A DNA stretch of 64,000 nt from Thioclava sp. GXIMD2076 (GTDB taxonomy: Bacteria > Pseudomonadota > Alphaproteobacteria > Rhodobacterales > Rhodobacteraceae): positions 2,735,001 through 2,799,000 of the forward strand of contig NZ_CP149932.1 of NCBI RefSeq assembly GCF_037949795.1, in the 5' to 3' direction. A model generated the notes under the pieces. It worked only from the letters and a program-made list of their open reading frames with translations. It ran no database searches and was not told where the DNA came from. Position 1 is the first letter of the stretch, and each line of letters opens with the position of its first letter. Below are positions 1 through 8,822 of this stretch, one piece after another. Position numbers and translations under genes: made by a program.

Positions 1-562
1 ATAAACGCTTCTGCTTATCGTTCCACTTGCGTGATACCGACAAACAGTGAAGCTGACACTCACATCATCGAGCCGAAACCCTAGTGAGCCGATATACAGA
101 CGTTCATTTAGTCGATCATAGACCAAACCGCCCGCATATCTCTTCAGTAAAACCATCAATGTCAAAGAGCCGAAGACAAAAATCAACAGCAGCACCCAAT
201 CCCTCAGGTGCGAACCGCAAACCTCATCTTCCGAATGTCTATCGCTTTAACCACCCCAAACCGTCTCTCTCGATCCCGTCTGCCGCGGCCTCCGCGCCCC
301 GCTGCGTCGTCTGCCGCTGCGGTGAAGCGGTATTTACGGACAACACCCAAACACCGCAACCCCTTTTTCAACGAAAATCATAAATTCATACAAAAATTCA
401 AATAACATACTGAAATATATATATTTGTTTTTCAGACCAATACTGCCCATATTTTAACCACCGCTCCAGAAAGAGGAGTTCAGGGCGTGCTTTTCCCTCA
501 TAAGGCGGCAGAATCGCATTCATTCACACCTTTTGCACCCTCCGGCATAAGGCCGGATATGG
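1..562. other. Left-edge region with no supported gene
   Basis: No open frame here has a good ribosome binding site together with a recognisable protein. The longest plus-strand frame (84-383, 99 codons) is basic and Pro/Ser/Arg-rich with no domain or membrane segment. An AT-rich block lies at about 385-440. A short inverted repeat (TCCGGC/GCCGGA) sits at 541-557, just outside the pssA terminator. Confidence 0.5.
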
Positions 563-592
563 AAAAAGCCTGCCACTATCCGGCAGGCTTTT
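563..592 (-). terminator. Rho-independent terminator of pssA
   Basis: A GCCTGCC/GGCAGGC stem with a 7-base loop is flanked by A and T runs. Read on the minus strand, the hairpin ends in a run of T just past the pssA stop codon. Confidence 0.8.
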
Positions 593-617
593 CGAATTCT
601 CCCGTTCTGGCGGCAAG

Positions 618-1340
618 TCAGAAGAGACGCCCCTTTGCCCGGAATATCGGCGGCACAAGCAGCACTATATAGATACAGCCACAGATAACCGTCAGTAGCC
701 AGAAACGGGTGAAAATCATCCCCATCATCACGACCATCGCCATAAAGAGGAAGATGGTGAGCCCTTTCGGGATACGGATGGCCTTGGGCGAGATCGTCTT
801 GATCCGCGAGATCATCAGAAGCCCCACGATCCCGACCCAGATCGCGACCGCCACCGGCATCTGGCGCGCATCGGCGATCCCCGAAAGTGTCAGGAAAACC
901 GGCATGAGGCAGAGCCCCGCACCAGCCGGAGCGGGAACTCCGGTGAAATGGCGCATCGATTCCGGCTCGGAGCGCATCACGTTGAAGCGCGCGAGGCGCA
1001 GGCACCCTGCCCCCGCGAAGGCCAGCACAAAGACCCAACCGAGAGAATTGGTCTCGCCTAGCGCAAACTGATAGACCAGCAGCGCCGGCGCGACCCCGAA
1101 GCAGAGAAAATCGGACAGGCTGTCCAGCTCGGCCCCGAATTCGGAGGTTGCCCGTAAACGGCGGGCCAGCAGCCCGTCCATGCCATCGATCACCGCCGCC
1201 AGCACGATCAGGACTACCGCCGTCTCGAATTTGCCCGTCATTGTGAACCGGATCGAGGTCAGCCCAAGGCACATGCCCGAGATTGTGACCAGATTGGGGA
1301 TCAACTGCAGGAATGGTAGCCTGTCTTCGCGCTCGGCCAT
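618..1340 (-). CDS. pssA: CDP-diacylglycerol-serine O-phosphatidyltransferase
   Basis: Makes phosphatidylserine from CDP-diacylglycerol and L-serine at the inner membrane, the step before Psd in phosphatidylethanolamine synthesis. The 240-aa protein carries the CDP-alcohol phosphotransferase signature DG-x2-AR-x8-G-x3-D-x3-D (from DGLLAR near residue 54 to the final D near 76). About six to eight hydrophobic segments follow, as in type II (integral membrane) PssA. The start is set by AAGGAGGG seven to ten bases upstream. It lies 10 nt downstream of psd, so the two are surely co-transcribed, and a terminator follows. Confidence 0.95.
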   Translation of the reverse strand: MAEREDRLPFLQLIPNLVTISGMCLGLTSIRFTMTGKFETAVVLIVLAAVIDGMDGLLARRLRATSEFGAELDSLSDFLCFGVAPALLVYQFALGETNSLGWVFVLAFAGAGCLRLARFNVMRSEPESMRHFTGVPAPAGAGLCLMPVFLTLSGIADARQMPVAVAIWVGIVGLLMISRIKTISPKAIRIPKGLTIFLFMAMVVMMGMIFTRFWLLTVICGCIYIVLLVPPIFRAKGRLF

Positions 1341-1350
1341 CTTGCCCTCC

Positions 1351-2049
1351 TTAACGCTGGCCGCCCAGTCGCGGCTCTTCTGTCGATGTGAGATCAGCTA
1401 GCACGGTTTCCCCCGCAATCATCGTCTGACCGATCACAACCTGCGGCGAGACGCCTTCGGGCAGATAGATATCGAGGCGCGAGCCGAAGCGGATCAGACC
1501 GAAACGCTCGCCGGTCAGCAGGCTCTGCCCCTCCTTGGCCTCGCACAGGATGCGGCGCGCCACGAGACCCGCGATCTGCACCACACCATAGGACCGTCCG
1601 TCCTGCATCTGCACCGCCAGACCGTTGCGCTCGTTCTCGGAGCTTGCCTTGTCGAGCGACGCATTCAGGAACTTGCCCGGATGGTAGGCGACGCGGGTGA
1701 TCTTGCCCTCATAGGGAAGACGGTTCACATGGCAGTTGAACACGCTCATGAAAACCGAGATGCGGGTCAGCGGCTGATCCCCCAGCCCCAGTTCGACCGG
1801 CGGCACTGCGGGCTCCAGCAGAGAGACGATCCCGTCGGCGGGCGAAACCATCAGGCCGTCACGCAGCGGCGTGACCCGCTCGGGGTCGCGGAAGAAATAG
1901 TAGCACCACACGGTGAGGCCGACACCGATCCAGCCCAGAGGCTCGCAGATCAGGAACAAGACCACCGTCACAGCGGCGAAGATCGCGACGAACTTGCGCC
2001 CCTCGCGGTGCATCGGCTTAATGAAGGTAGAAAGCATTGAGACGGACAT
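1351..2049 (-). CDS. psd: Phosphatidylserine decarboxylase proenzyme (short form)
   Basis: Decarboxylates phosphatidylserine to phosphatidylethanolamine. At 232 aa it belongs to the short, single-membrane-anchor class found in alphaproteobacteria. Hydrophobic segments cover roughly residues 20-50. SPADG (69-73) and HVNR (107-110) are conserved family motifs. The self-cleavage site is FGS at 188-190, where Ser190 should become the pyruvoyl group of the alpha chain. AAGGG lies upstream of the start. It is first in the psd-pssA operon, which pairs the synthase with its decarboxylase. Confidence 0.95.
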   Translation of the reverse strand: MSVSMLSTFIKPMHREGRKFVAIFAAVTVVLFLICEPLGWIGVGLTVWCYYFFRDPERVTPLRDGLMVSPADGIVSLLEPAVPPVELGLGDQPLTRISVFMSVFNCHVNRLPYEGKITRVAYHPGKFLNASLDKASSENERNGLAVQMQDGRSYGVVQIAGLVARRILCEAKEGQSLLTGERFGLIRFGSRLDIYLPEGVSPQVVIGQTMIAGETVLADLTSTEEPRLGGQR

Positions 2050-2198
2050 AATGGCCCTTTCTGGTGTTTTTCCGACAGCTAGGAAAATCCGGGCGGATAT
2101 GCAAACCGTATCATGCCTTTGTCGCCGCGCCCAGAGCTCTACCCGTTGCTCTGCCCGCCGCTTCGGCCGGGCGCGGGAGCGGCCCTTGTGGCCGGATA

Positions 2199-3137
2199 TC
2201 AGGCGAGCGCGGGCCGGTCTTCCTCGGTCACGTAGCGTTCGGCGGCCTTGGCACGGCGCCGCGCCTGCACCACCAGCCCCTCGATCGGCATGCCGCGATC
2301 AAGACGCAGCCAGTCCTTTTCGATCACCGCATCAAATCCCGCAAGTTCCAACAGCTCTGCCAGATGCGCCTCGGAATGAGCATAGCGGCGCGATGGGCGC
2401 AGCAGATAGGCTTCGGCGCCATCATGGCACTCGACGGTAAACGCCAGCCGCCCATCCTCGCGAATCGCCCCCGAACACCAACCGATGATCTGCTCGAGCG
2501 CGCCAAGATAGGCAAAGACATCGGCTGCCGTGACCAGATCCCACGCATCCCGCACCGGCGCGAGTGTCCCCAGATCGCGCTTTTCAAGCACCTGATAGCA
2601 CCCTTTGGCCTCGGCCTCGCGCAGCATCTCTGACGAGATATCCCAGCCTTCCAGCCACTCGACACGATCCGCAAGCGCCAGCCCCATAAGCCCCGTGCCG
2701 CAGCCCAGATCGAGCCCACGGCTGTAAGTACCCGCAAGACCTGCCGCGATCAGCTCCGGCGCGCGGTATTCGAGCTTCTCGACAAGCGATTCCTCGAAAC
2801 CCGCCGCATATTGGTCGAACAGTGCCTCGACAAAAGCGACCGGCATCGCGTTGGAGAGCGAGCGTGGCATCAGCAGGTCGAGCTTCAGACTGGCGCCAAG
2901 CGTATCCGCCGGATCGAGTTCCAGAACCTGCTCGAATGCCTGCTGCGCCTGTGGCAGCCCCGCATCGGCACGGATCTCGCCCAACCGGAACCATCCCGCC
3001 ACCCAGCCGGGCGCTCGCTCAAGCGCCTGCTCGTAAAGCTCGGCTGCCGCTTGAGGATCATCGGGAAGATAGGATTCGGCATAATCGGCACGGCGATCTG
3101 CCAAGAGATCGCCTGACGTCATCGCAAAGGGAATCAT
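2199..3137 (-). CDS. TPR-containing SAM-dependent methyltransferase
   Basis: A 312-aa protein in two parts. Residues about 15-90 form tetratricopeptide-like helices ([28 protein letters not shown]). From about 140 there is a class I methyltransferase fold with the SAM-binding motif [11 protein letters not shown] and a later acidic strand ([13 protein letters not shown]). Such TPR-methyltransferases are common in Rhodobacterales, but the substrate is unknown. About 150 bp separate it from psd, so it probably has its own promoter. Confidence 0.8.
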   Translation of the reverse strand: MIPFAMTSGDLLADRRADYAESYLPDDPQAAAELYEQALERAPGWVAGWFRLGEIRADAGLPQAQQAFEQVLELDPADTLGASLKLDLLMPRSLSNAMPVAFVEALFDQYAAGFEESLVEKLEYRAPELIAAGLAGTYSRGLDLGCGTGLMGLALADRVEWLEGWDISSEMLREAEAKGCYQVLEKRDLGTLAPVRDAWDLVTAADVFAYLGALEQIIGWCSGAIREDGRLAFTVECHDGAEAYLLRPSRRYAHSEAHLAELLELAGFDAVIEKDWLRLDRGMPIEGLVVQARRRAKAAERYVTEEDRPALA

Positions 3138-3236
3138 GTCGGTAAAACGCCTTGAGACGGAGCCAATTCTCCGTCAGCGCGCTTTATTCGACCCGTAGGA
3201 CAAGTCAAGAAAATATGCACCACCAGAGAGACGCGC

Positions 3237-3467
3237 TTACTTGCGCCGCACGAGATAGGTGAGCACCTCGCCCCTCTCCTCTGCGCGGATCATCTCATGG
3301 CCCGTTTGCGCGCAGAAATGTGGAACATCCACCCATGAGGCGCCATCGGTTGCTTCCAGAAGCGCCACGGCCCCCGAGGGTAGCCCCTCGAGAACCTTAC
3401 GCAACCGCAGCACCGGCAGCGGGCACAAAAGCCCCTTGGCATCGATCCATGTCGTATCATCATCCAT
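3237..3467 (-). CDS. TusA-like sulfurtransferase
   Basis: A 76-aa protein of the SirA/TusA/YeeD family, which carry persulfide sulfur on one cysteine for tRNA thiolation or other sulfur transfer. The CPxP active site appears as Cys15 in AKGLLCPLPVLRLRK. I chose the ATG at 3467 because it gives the usual family length; an upstream in-frame start at 3563 would add 32 unconserved residues. It is divergent from ccdA, a thiol-reduction gene, though the pairing may be accidental. Confidence 0.85.
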   Translation of the reverse strand: MDDDTTWIDAKGLLCPLPVLRLRKVLEGLPSGAVALLEATDGASWVDVPHFCAQTGHEMIRAEERGEVLTYLVRRK

Positions 3468-3576
3468 GCCTCGAAGATGGGGATGTAGGCGAGTGTTGTC
3501 TACCGCTCTTTTATCCGCGTGAACATCTTCGTGACCGTCGCCGATAAGGGAAGTGACCGACACAGAAATCTAATGT

Positions 3577-4347
3577 ATGCGATCTTGCATGTTAGATGCA
3601 CAGCTTGTCCTTGATGCCGCCTTCCTCCCTGCCCTGCTTATTGCGGTGCTGGCAGGAGTTTTGTCCTTCCTCAGCCCCTGCGTGCTGCCGATCGTCCCAC
3701 CTTATCTTGCCTTCATGGGCGGGGTATCGGTCTCGGATATGCAGGGCGGCCAATCGAGCGCGCGCGGCAAGGCGCTGCTGGCGGCGGTGTTCTTTGTTCT
3801 GGGATTGTCGACGGTATTCCTGCTCATGGGCATTTCGGCCTCTGCGCTCGGTCGCGCGCTTGGTCCCTACCAGGAATGGCTCACGAAAGGCGCAGCCATC
3901 GTCGTGATGGTCTTTGGCGCGCATTTTATCGGCGTATTCCGCATCGGGTTCATGGATCGCGAGGCACGTTTCAACACCGGCGATACGGGTGGCTCGGCAC
4001 TGGGGGCCTATGTGCTGGGGCTTGCCTTTGCGTTCGGGTGGACCCCCTGCCTCGGCCCGATCCTCGGGGCGATCCTCAGCGTGGCAGCCTCCGGCAGCGA
4101 TGTAACACGCGGGGCCGGGTTGCTGGCTGCCTATGCGGTGGGTCTGGGCATTCCCTTCCTGCTGGTCGCCGCCTTCTTTCCCAAGCTTCAGGGAGTGATG
4201 CGCTGGATGAAACGGCATATGGGCCGGATCGAGAAGATCTCGGGGCTACTTCTATGGACCGTCGGTCTGATGATGCTGACCGGCCAGTTCACCGATTTCA
4301 GCTTCTGGCTGCTCGACACCTTCCCCTTCCTCGCGGTGATCGGCTGA
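3577..4347 (+). CDS. ccdA: Cytochrome c biogenesis protein CcdA
   Basis: Moves reducing equivalents from cytoplasmic thioredoxin across the inner membrane to periplasmic thiol proteins, including those that keep apocytochrome c haem-binding cysteines reduced. At 256 aa with about six membrane spans it is a standard short CcdA. The two redox cysteines are Cys35 in LSPCVLP and Cys158 in GWTPCLGP, in the expected symmetric Pro-Cys setting. A second ATG at 3589 is also possible. No thioredoxin-like partner lies next to it, but ccmI is elsewhere in the window. Confidence 0.93.
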   Translation: MRSCMLDAQLVLDAAFLPALLIAVLAGVLSFLSPCVLPIVPPYLAFMGGVSVSDMQGGQSSARGKALLAAVFFVLGLSTVFLLMGISASALGRALGPYQEWLTKGAAIVVMVFGAHFIGVFRIGFMDREARFNTGDTGGSALGAYVLGLAFAFGWTPCLGPILGAILSVAASGSDVTRGAGLLAAYAVGLGIPFLLVAAFFPKLQGVMRWMKRHMGRIEKISGLLLWTVGLMMLTGQFTDFSFWLLDTFPFLAVIG

Positions 4348-4535
4348 CCTCCCCCGATCATATGGATTCTACGGCCTGCCCCCCGAATAACTCGTCAAAT
4401 ATTGGGGTATTTTAATACCTAAATTGTAAGACTTTGTTTTATATCAATTTTATAGCAATCAATGGGCTTGCTTTTAATCTGAAGATCGTGGAAAAGCCCC
4501 CAATCTGAATTCACAACCCGTCAAGGGACGATCTT
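4348..4535 (+). promoter_or_regulatory. AT-rich promoter/leader region of rplM-rpsI
   Basis: This 188-bp gap is markedly AT-rich at about 4395-4480, unlike its flanks, which fits a strong promoter for the ribosomal protein operon. I cannot assign -35 and -10 boxes with certainty, and no clear hairpin is visible. Confidence 0.5.
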
Positions 4536-4997
4536 ATGAACACCTATACCGCAAAACCGGCGGAGATCGAAAAGAAGTGGATCCTGATCGACGCTGAAGG
4601 CGTCGTTCTGGGCCGCCTCGCGTCGATCGTCGCAATGCGTCTGCGTGGCAAGCACAAAGCCACCTTCACGCCGCACATGGACATGGGCGACAATGTCATC
4701 ATCATCAACGCCGACAAGGTGCAGATGACTGGCAAGAAGCGCGAAGACAAGACCTACTACTGGCACACCAACCACCCGGGCGGGATCAAGTCGCGCACCG
4801 CGCGCCAGATCCTCGAGGGCAACCACCCCGAGCGCGTCGTGATCAAAGCCGTCGAGCGTATGATCTCGCGTAACCGTCTGGGCCGCGCCCAGATGTCGAA
4901 CCTGCGCGTCTATGCCGGTGCCGCGCACCCGCATGAAGCACAGTCGCCCGAAGTTCTCGACGTCAAGTCGCTGAACAAAAAGAACACCCGGAGCTGA
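4536..4997 (+). CDS. rplM: 50S ribosomal protein L13
   Basis: Early-assembly protein of the large ribosomal subunit. The 153-aa sequence has the family hallmarks: an N-terminal [18 protein letters not shown] strand/helix, then [14 protein letters not shown], and [17 protein letters not shown] near the C-terminus. It is followed after two bases by rpsI, the near-universal L13-S9 pair. Confidence 0.98.
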   Translation: MNTYTAKPAEIEKKWILIDAEGVVLGRLASIVAMRLRGKHKATFTPHMDMGDNVIIINADKVQMTGKKREDKTYYWHTNHPGGIKSRTARQILEGNHPERVVIKAVERMISRNRLGRAQMSNLRVYAGAAHPHEAQSPEVLDVKSLNKKNTRS

Positions 4998-4999
4998 TC

Positions 5000-5494
5000 A
5001 TGGCTGAAGAACTCAAATCCCTCGACGATCTGAAGTCGGCCGTATCGGGCGTTGAAACTGCTGGCGAAACCACTGTTTCGATCCACCGCGAGCCCGTCCG
5101 TGATGCGCAAGGCCGCTCCTACGCGACCGGCAAGCGTAAAGACGCAGTTGCACGCGTGTGGGTCAAGCCGGGCACCGGCAAGGTCACCGTGAACGGCAAA
5201 GAGATGAAGGAATACTTCGCTCGCCCCGTTCTGCAGCTGATCGTGAACCAGCCCTTCGGCATCGCAGGCGTGGAAGGCGAATTCGACGTCTACGCGACTG
5301 TTGTTGGCGGCGGTCTGTCGGGTCAAGCAGGTGCCGTGAAGCACGGTATCTCGAAAGCCCTTCAGGTATACGAACCCGCTCTACGCCCGGCGCTGAAAGC
5401 CGCAGGCTTCCTGACCCGCGACTCGCGCGTTGTTGAACGTAAGAAGTTCGGTAAGCGCAAAGCACGCCGTTCGTTCCAGTTCTCGAAGCGCTAA
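5000..5494 (+). CDS. rpsI: 30S ribosomal protein S9
   Basis: Small-subunit protein whose basic C-terminal tail reaches toward the P-site tRNA. The 164-aa protein has an acidic extension of about 35 residues, as seen in alphaproteobacteria, then the S9 core starting at [15 protein letters not shown]. It ends in the canonical basic tail [11 protein letters not shown], whose last Arg is conserved. It is co-transcribed with rplM and followed by a strong terminator. Confidence 0.98.
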   Translation: MAEELKSLDDLKSAVSGVETAGETTVSIHREPVRDAQGRSYATGKRKDAVARVWVKPGTGKVTVNGKEMKEYFARPVLQLIVNQPFGIAGVEGEFDVYATVVGGGLSGQAGAVKHGISKALQVYEPALRPALKAAGFLTRDSRVVERKKFGKRKARRSFQFSKR

Positions 5495-5515
5495 TCTTCG
5501 CGACAATACTTTCCG

Positions 5516-5546
5516 AAAAGGGCCTGCCGCCGCGCAGGCCCTTTTC
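5516..5546 (+). terminator. Rho-independent terminator of rplM-rpsI
   Basis: A GGGCCTGC/GCAGGCCC stem is followed by CTTTTC and begins 22 bp after the rpsI stop codon. Confidence 0.9.
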
Positions 5547-6050
5547 TTATGTCCGGACCCACACGGTCATATTTCTCACAAAGAGCGTAATTTTAGGCCG
5601 CCTGACCTTCCGATAAACCTTTGTTAACCATTCGTTGACGAAAAACAGATTGTGTTTTCCACAAGGCAACGTCTATTGTCGTAATTATGTTGGTGTATCG
5701 TCACGCGATGTGACCCACACCCACGGATTTCGCTGACTTCCGGTCGGAAGGTCTGCGCGGCACTCGCGCGGCCCCGTCCAGGATCAACCGATTGGCCGCA
5801 AGGCCGTAGCCACGCCGGGCAACCCGCTCATGGGAAGAACGGCAACAGTTTGGGGGCAGATCTTAGGGTCCTACCCCGCTTTTAGGATGAAACGCGATGA
5901 CGCGAGTGGATAGACCAAGGAAGATGTCGGGCAGGCCAAACGCCGCCGCCTTCCCTCTGGCACCTCGCGCTCACGCCCCAAAAACAGACCACAGACCCCG
6001 CCCGCCCGGCTTATGCCGCGTGCGGGTGCCTCTGTGGGAAAGCAGGATAA
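5547..6050 (+). promoter_or_regulatory. Long structured leader region of rne
   Basis: About 500 bp separate the rpsI terminator from rne. The first part (5600-5700) is AT-rich and suits a promoter. From 5700 the region becomes GC-rich with local hairpins: 5735-5753 (GAC-TTCC paired with GGAA-GGTC, one bulged G) and 5794-5805 (GGCC stems closing a GCAA GNRA-type loop). RNase E is known in other bacteria to control its own mRNA through the 5' leader; that this leader does so is inference. Confidence 0.5.
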
Positions 6051-8678
6051 ATGGCAAAGAAGATGCTGATCGATGCCACGCACGCGGAAGAAACCCGCGT
6101 GGTGGTTGTGGACGGGAATAAAGTCGAGGAATTCGATTTCGAGACGATAAACAAGCGCCAACTCGCGGGAAATATCTACCTCGCGAAAGTGACGCGGGTC
6201 GAGCCCTCGCTTCAGGCAGCGTTCGTTGATTACGGCGGAAACCGCCACGGATTCCTCGCATTCGCCGAGATCCACCCCGATTACTACCAGATTCCCTCCG
6301 CTGACCGCGAGGCGCTCCTGGCCGAAGAACAGGCCATGGCGCAATCCGATGACGAGGAAGAGGACAAACCACAGCGTTCGCGCCGCCGTCGCCGCTCTTC
6401 CCGCAAGGATGACAGCCCCGCAGCTCAGGCCGAAGCCGCTGCCGCAGATGAAACTCTGCGTTCGGAAGACATTCCGGGCATGGGTGTTGCCGATCCGACC
6501 GACGAGGACGACCAGCACGAGGATCAGGGCTCGCTTGACGATCTCTCGGATGATCAGGATGACGATAACGCCTCCGAGAGCGATGACGATATCGAGTCGG
6601 TTGCCGAAGAAGATGTAACCGAAGAGATCCGCCGTCCGCGCAAGCCCCGCGCACGCCGCTTCAAGATTCAGGAAGTCATCAAGGTCCGCCAGATCATGCT
6701 GGTCCAGGTCGTCAAGGAAGAGCGCGGAAACAAAGGCGCGGCCCTGACCACCTATCTCTCGCTTGCAGGCCGTTACTGCGTTCTGATGCCCAACACCGCG
6801 CGTGGTGGCGGCATCTCGCGCAAGATCACTAATGCACCCGACCGCAAGAAACTCAAGGAAATCGCCTCGGAACTGTCAGTTCCGCAGGGCGCGGGCCTCA
6901 TCATCCGCACGGCCGGCGCTCAGCGCACCAAGACCGAGATCCGCCGCGATTACGAATACCTTATCCGCATGTGGCAGCAGATCCGCGAACTGACGATGAA
7001 ATCGGTCGCCCCTGCCCCCATCTATGAGGAAGGCGATCTGATCAAACGCTCGATCCGCGATCTCTACTCCAAGGATATCGACGAGGTTCTGGTCGAGGGC
7101 GAGCGCGGCTACCGTGCGGCCAAAGACTTCATGCGGATGATCATGCCCTCGCATGCGAAGAACGTGAAGCACTATGCCGAGGCGCTGCCGCTTTTCGCGC
7201 GCTATCAGGTCGAGGGCTATCTGGCCTCGATGTTCAACCCCGTAGTGCAGCTGAAATCCGGCGGTTATCTGGTGATCGGCGTGACCGAGGCCCTCGTGGC
7301 CATCGACGTCAACTCTGGCCGTGCCACCAAAGAAGGCTCGATCGAGGAGACTGCGCTCAAGACCAATCTCGAGGCCGCGGAAGAGGTCGCCCGTCAGGTG
7401 CGCCTGCGCGACCTTGCCGGTCTGATCGTCATCGACTTCATCGATATGGACGAGCGCAAGAACAACACCGCCGTCGAAAAGCGGATGAAAGACAAGCTCA
7501 AGACCGACCGCGCCCGCATCCAGGTGGGCCGTATCTCGGGCTTTGGCCTGATGGAAATGTCGCGCCAGCGTCTGCGCCCGGGGATGATCGAATCCACGAC
7601 GCAGCCCTGCTCGCATTGCCACGGCACGGGCCTCATCCGCTCGGATGACAGTATGGCGCTGCAGGTCCTGCGCGCAATCGAGGAAGAAGCTACCCGCAAA
7701 CGCGCCCGCGAGGTGCTGGTGCGTGTGCCGGTCGCCGTGGCCAACTTCCTGATCAACCAGAAGCGAGAGCATATCGCGCTGATCGAGAGCCGCTATGGTC
7801 TGTCTGTGCGTATCGAGGCGGATCCGGCGCTTGTCTCGCCCGATTACACGCTCGAGAAGTTCAAGACGGCCACGCGTGTGGTGGCGGAAGTGACCTCGAA
7901 TGTGGTCCATGCCAGTGCCGAATTCATGACCGAGCTCGAGGAGTTCGACGCCGCCATCGACGCGGAAACGGCGGATGCGGAAGACGAGGACGCACCGGAG
8001 ACCCTGACAGACACTCCGAGCGATACGACCAGCGAAGAAGGCCCGAAGAAAAAGAAACGCCGCCGTCGTCGCCGCCGGAAGTCCAACGGTGAGCAGAACG
8101 GTATCGAGGGTGAGTCGGATGACGAGAGCGCCGAGGATGCGGACGACCTCTCCGAAGAGAGCGCGGAAGACGAGACGGTAGACACCGAAGAGGCCTCCAA
8201 ACCGAAACGTTCGCGTTCCCGCTCGCGCCGCCGCTCGAAATCGGATGCGGACACCGATGCCGAAGCGGATGCCGAGCCTCAAAAGGCGGAAGAGGCAGCG
8301 GAGCAACCGGCTGAAGAGACTGCACCGGAAGATTCACCCAAGCCGAAGCGCACTCGCTCGCGGAGCCGGAGCCGCTCGCGCAAAGACGAGACCGAGGCCG
8401 CATCAGAGGCATCGGCGAATACGGTGGAGAACGCGCCTGTTCAGGCAGAAGAGGCGCCCGTCGCAGAGGCCGCGCCCGCGCCCGCCGAGCAACCTGCCGC
8501 CGAGCCCGTTGCCGAGGCTTCAGCGGATGAGGGGCTGGCCGAGATCGCCGCGCCTGCCGCGCCGGTCGCGCAAGCCGAGACCACGCCGGAGCCTGCACCC
8601 GAACCGGCAATGGCGGAAGATCAGCCCGACGCGCCCACCGCTCCCAAGCGTCGCGGCTGGTGGAACGCAGGAAATTAA
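6051..8678 (+). CDS. rne: Ribonuclease E
   Basis: Essential endoribonuclease for mRNA decay and rRNA/tRNA processing, and scaffold of the degradosome. In the 875-aa protein the S1 domain starts at KVTRVEPSLQAAFVDYG (46-62). It is interrupted by an acidic then Arg-rich insert (about 95-200) and resumes at VKEERGNKGAALTTY. Catalytic Asp419 (IDVNSGR) and Asp462 (VIDFIDMD) and the zinc-link C520xxC523 (CSHCHGTG) are present. From about residue 660 the tail is disordered, with KKKRRRRRRR and SRSRSRR patches that suit RNA binding. It is a monocistronic unit with its own terminator. Confidence 0.97.
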   Translation: MAKKMLIDATHAEETRVVVVDGNKVEEFDFETINKRQLAGNIYLAKVTRVEPSLQAAFVDYGGNRHGFLAFAEIHPDYYQIPSADREALLAEEQAMAQSDDEEEDKPQRSRRRRRSSRKDDSPAAQAEAAAADETLRSEDIPGMGVADPTDEDDQHEDQGSLDDLSDDQDDDNASESDDDIESVAEEDVTEEIRRPRKPRARRFKIQEVIKVRQIMLVQVVKEERGNKGAALTTYLSLAGRYCVLMPNTARGGGISRKITNAPDRKKLKEIASELSVPQGAGLIIRTAGAQRTKTEIRRDYEYLIRMWQQIRELTMKSVAPAPIYEEGDLIKRSIRDLYSKDIDEVLVEGERGYRAAKDFMRMIMPSHAKNVKHYAEALPLFARYQVEGYLASMFNPVVQLKSGGYLVIGVTEALVAIDVNSGRATKEGSIEETALKTNLEAAEEVARQVRLRDLAGLIVIDFIDMDERKNNTAVEKRMKDKLKTDRARIQVGRISGFGLMEMSRQRLRPGMIESTTQPCSHCHGTGLIRSDDSMALQVLRAIEEEATRKRAREVLVRVPVAVANFLINQKREHIALIESRYGLSVRIEADPALVSPDYTLEKFKTATRVVAEVTSNVVHASAEFMTELEEFDAAIDAETADAEDEDAPETLTDTPSDTTSEEGPKKKKRRRRRRRKSNGEQNGIEGESDDESAEDADDLSEESAEDETVDTEEASKPKRSRSRSRRRSKSDADTDAEADAEPQKAEEAAEQPAEETAPEDSPKPKRTRSRSRSRSRKDETEAASEASANTVENAPVQAEEAPVAEAAPAPAEQPAAEPVAEASADEGLAEIAAPAAPVAQAETTPEPAPEPAMAEDQPDAPTAPKRRGWWNAGN

Positions 8679-8684
8679 CTTACG

Positions 8685-8712
8685 GAGGCCGGGCTCAGTC
8701 CCGGCCTCTTTC
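8685..8712 (+). terminator. Rho-independent terminator of rne
   Basis: A GAGGCCGGG/CCCGGCCTC hairpin is followed by CTTTCC, immediately after the rne stop codon. Confidence 0.85.
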
Positions 8713-8763
8713 CTATCCGGTGCGTGCATCATTCGGGTCCCCCGCCTGCAACCACCCGATATT

Positions 8764-8792
8764 AAAAAAGGCGGGGTAGCCCCCGCCTTTTT
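8764..8792 (-). terminator. Terminator of dctBD (probably bidirectional)
   Basis: A GGCGGGG/CCCCGCC hairpin has six A on one side and five T on the other, so it can work on either strand. It lies between the convergent rne and dctD. Confidence 0.85.
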
Positions 8793-8822
8793 GCCAGTCG
8801 AAAAGTCCTTGCCCGAACGGGG

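Noticed and set aside
84..383. A 99-codon plus-strand frame at the left edge
   Set aside because: Basic low-complexity peptide, no ribosome binding site, no recognisable domain.
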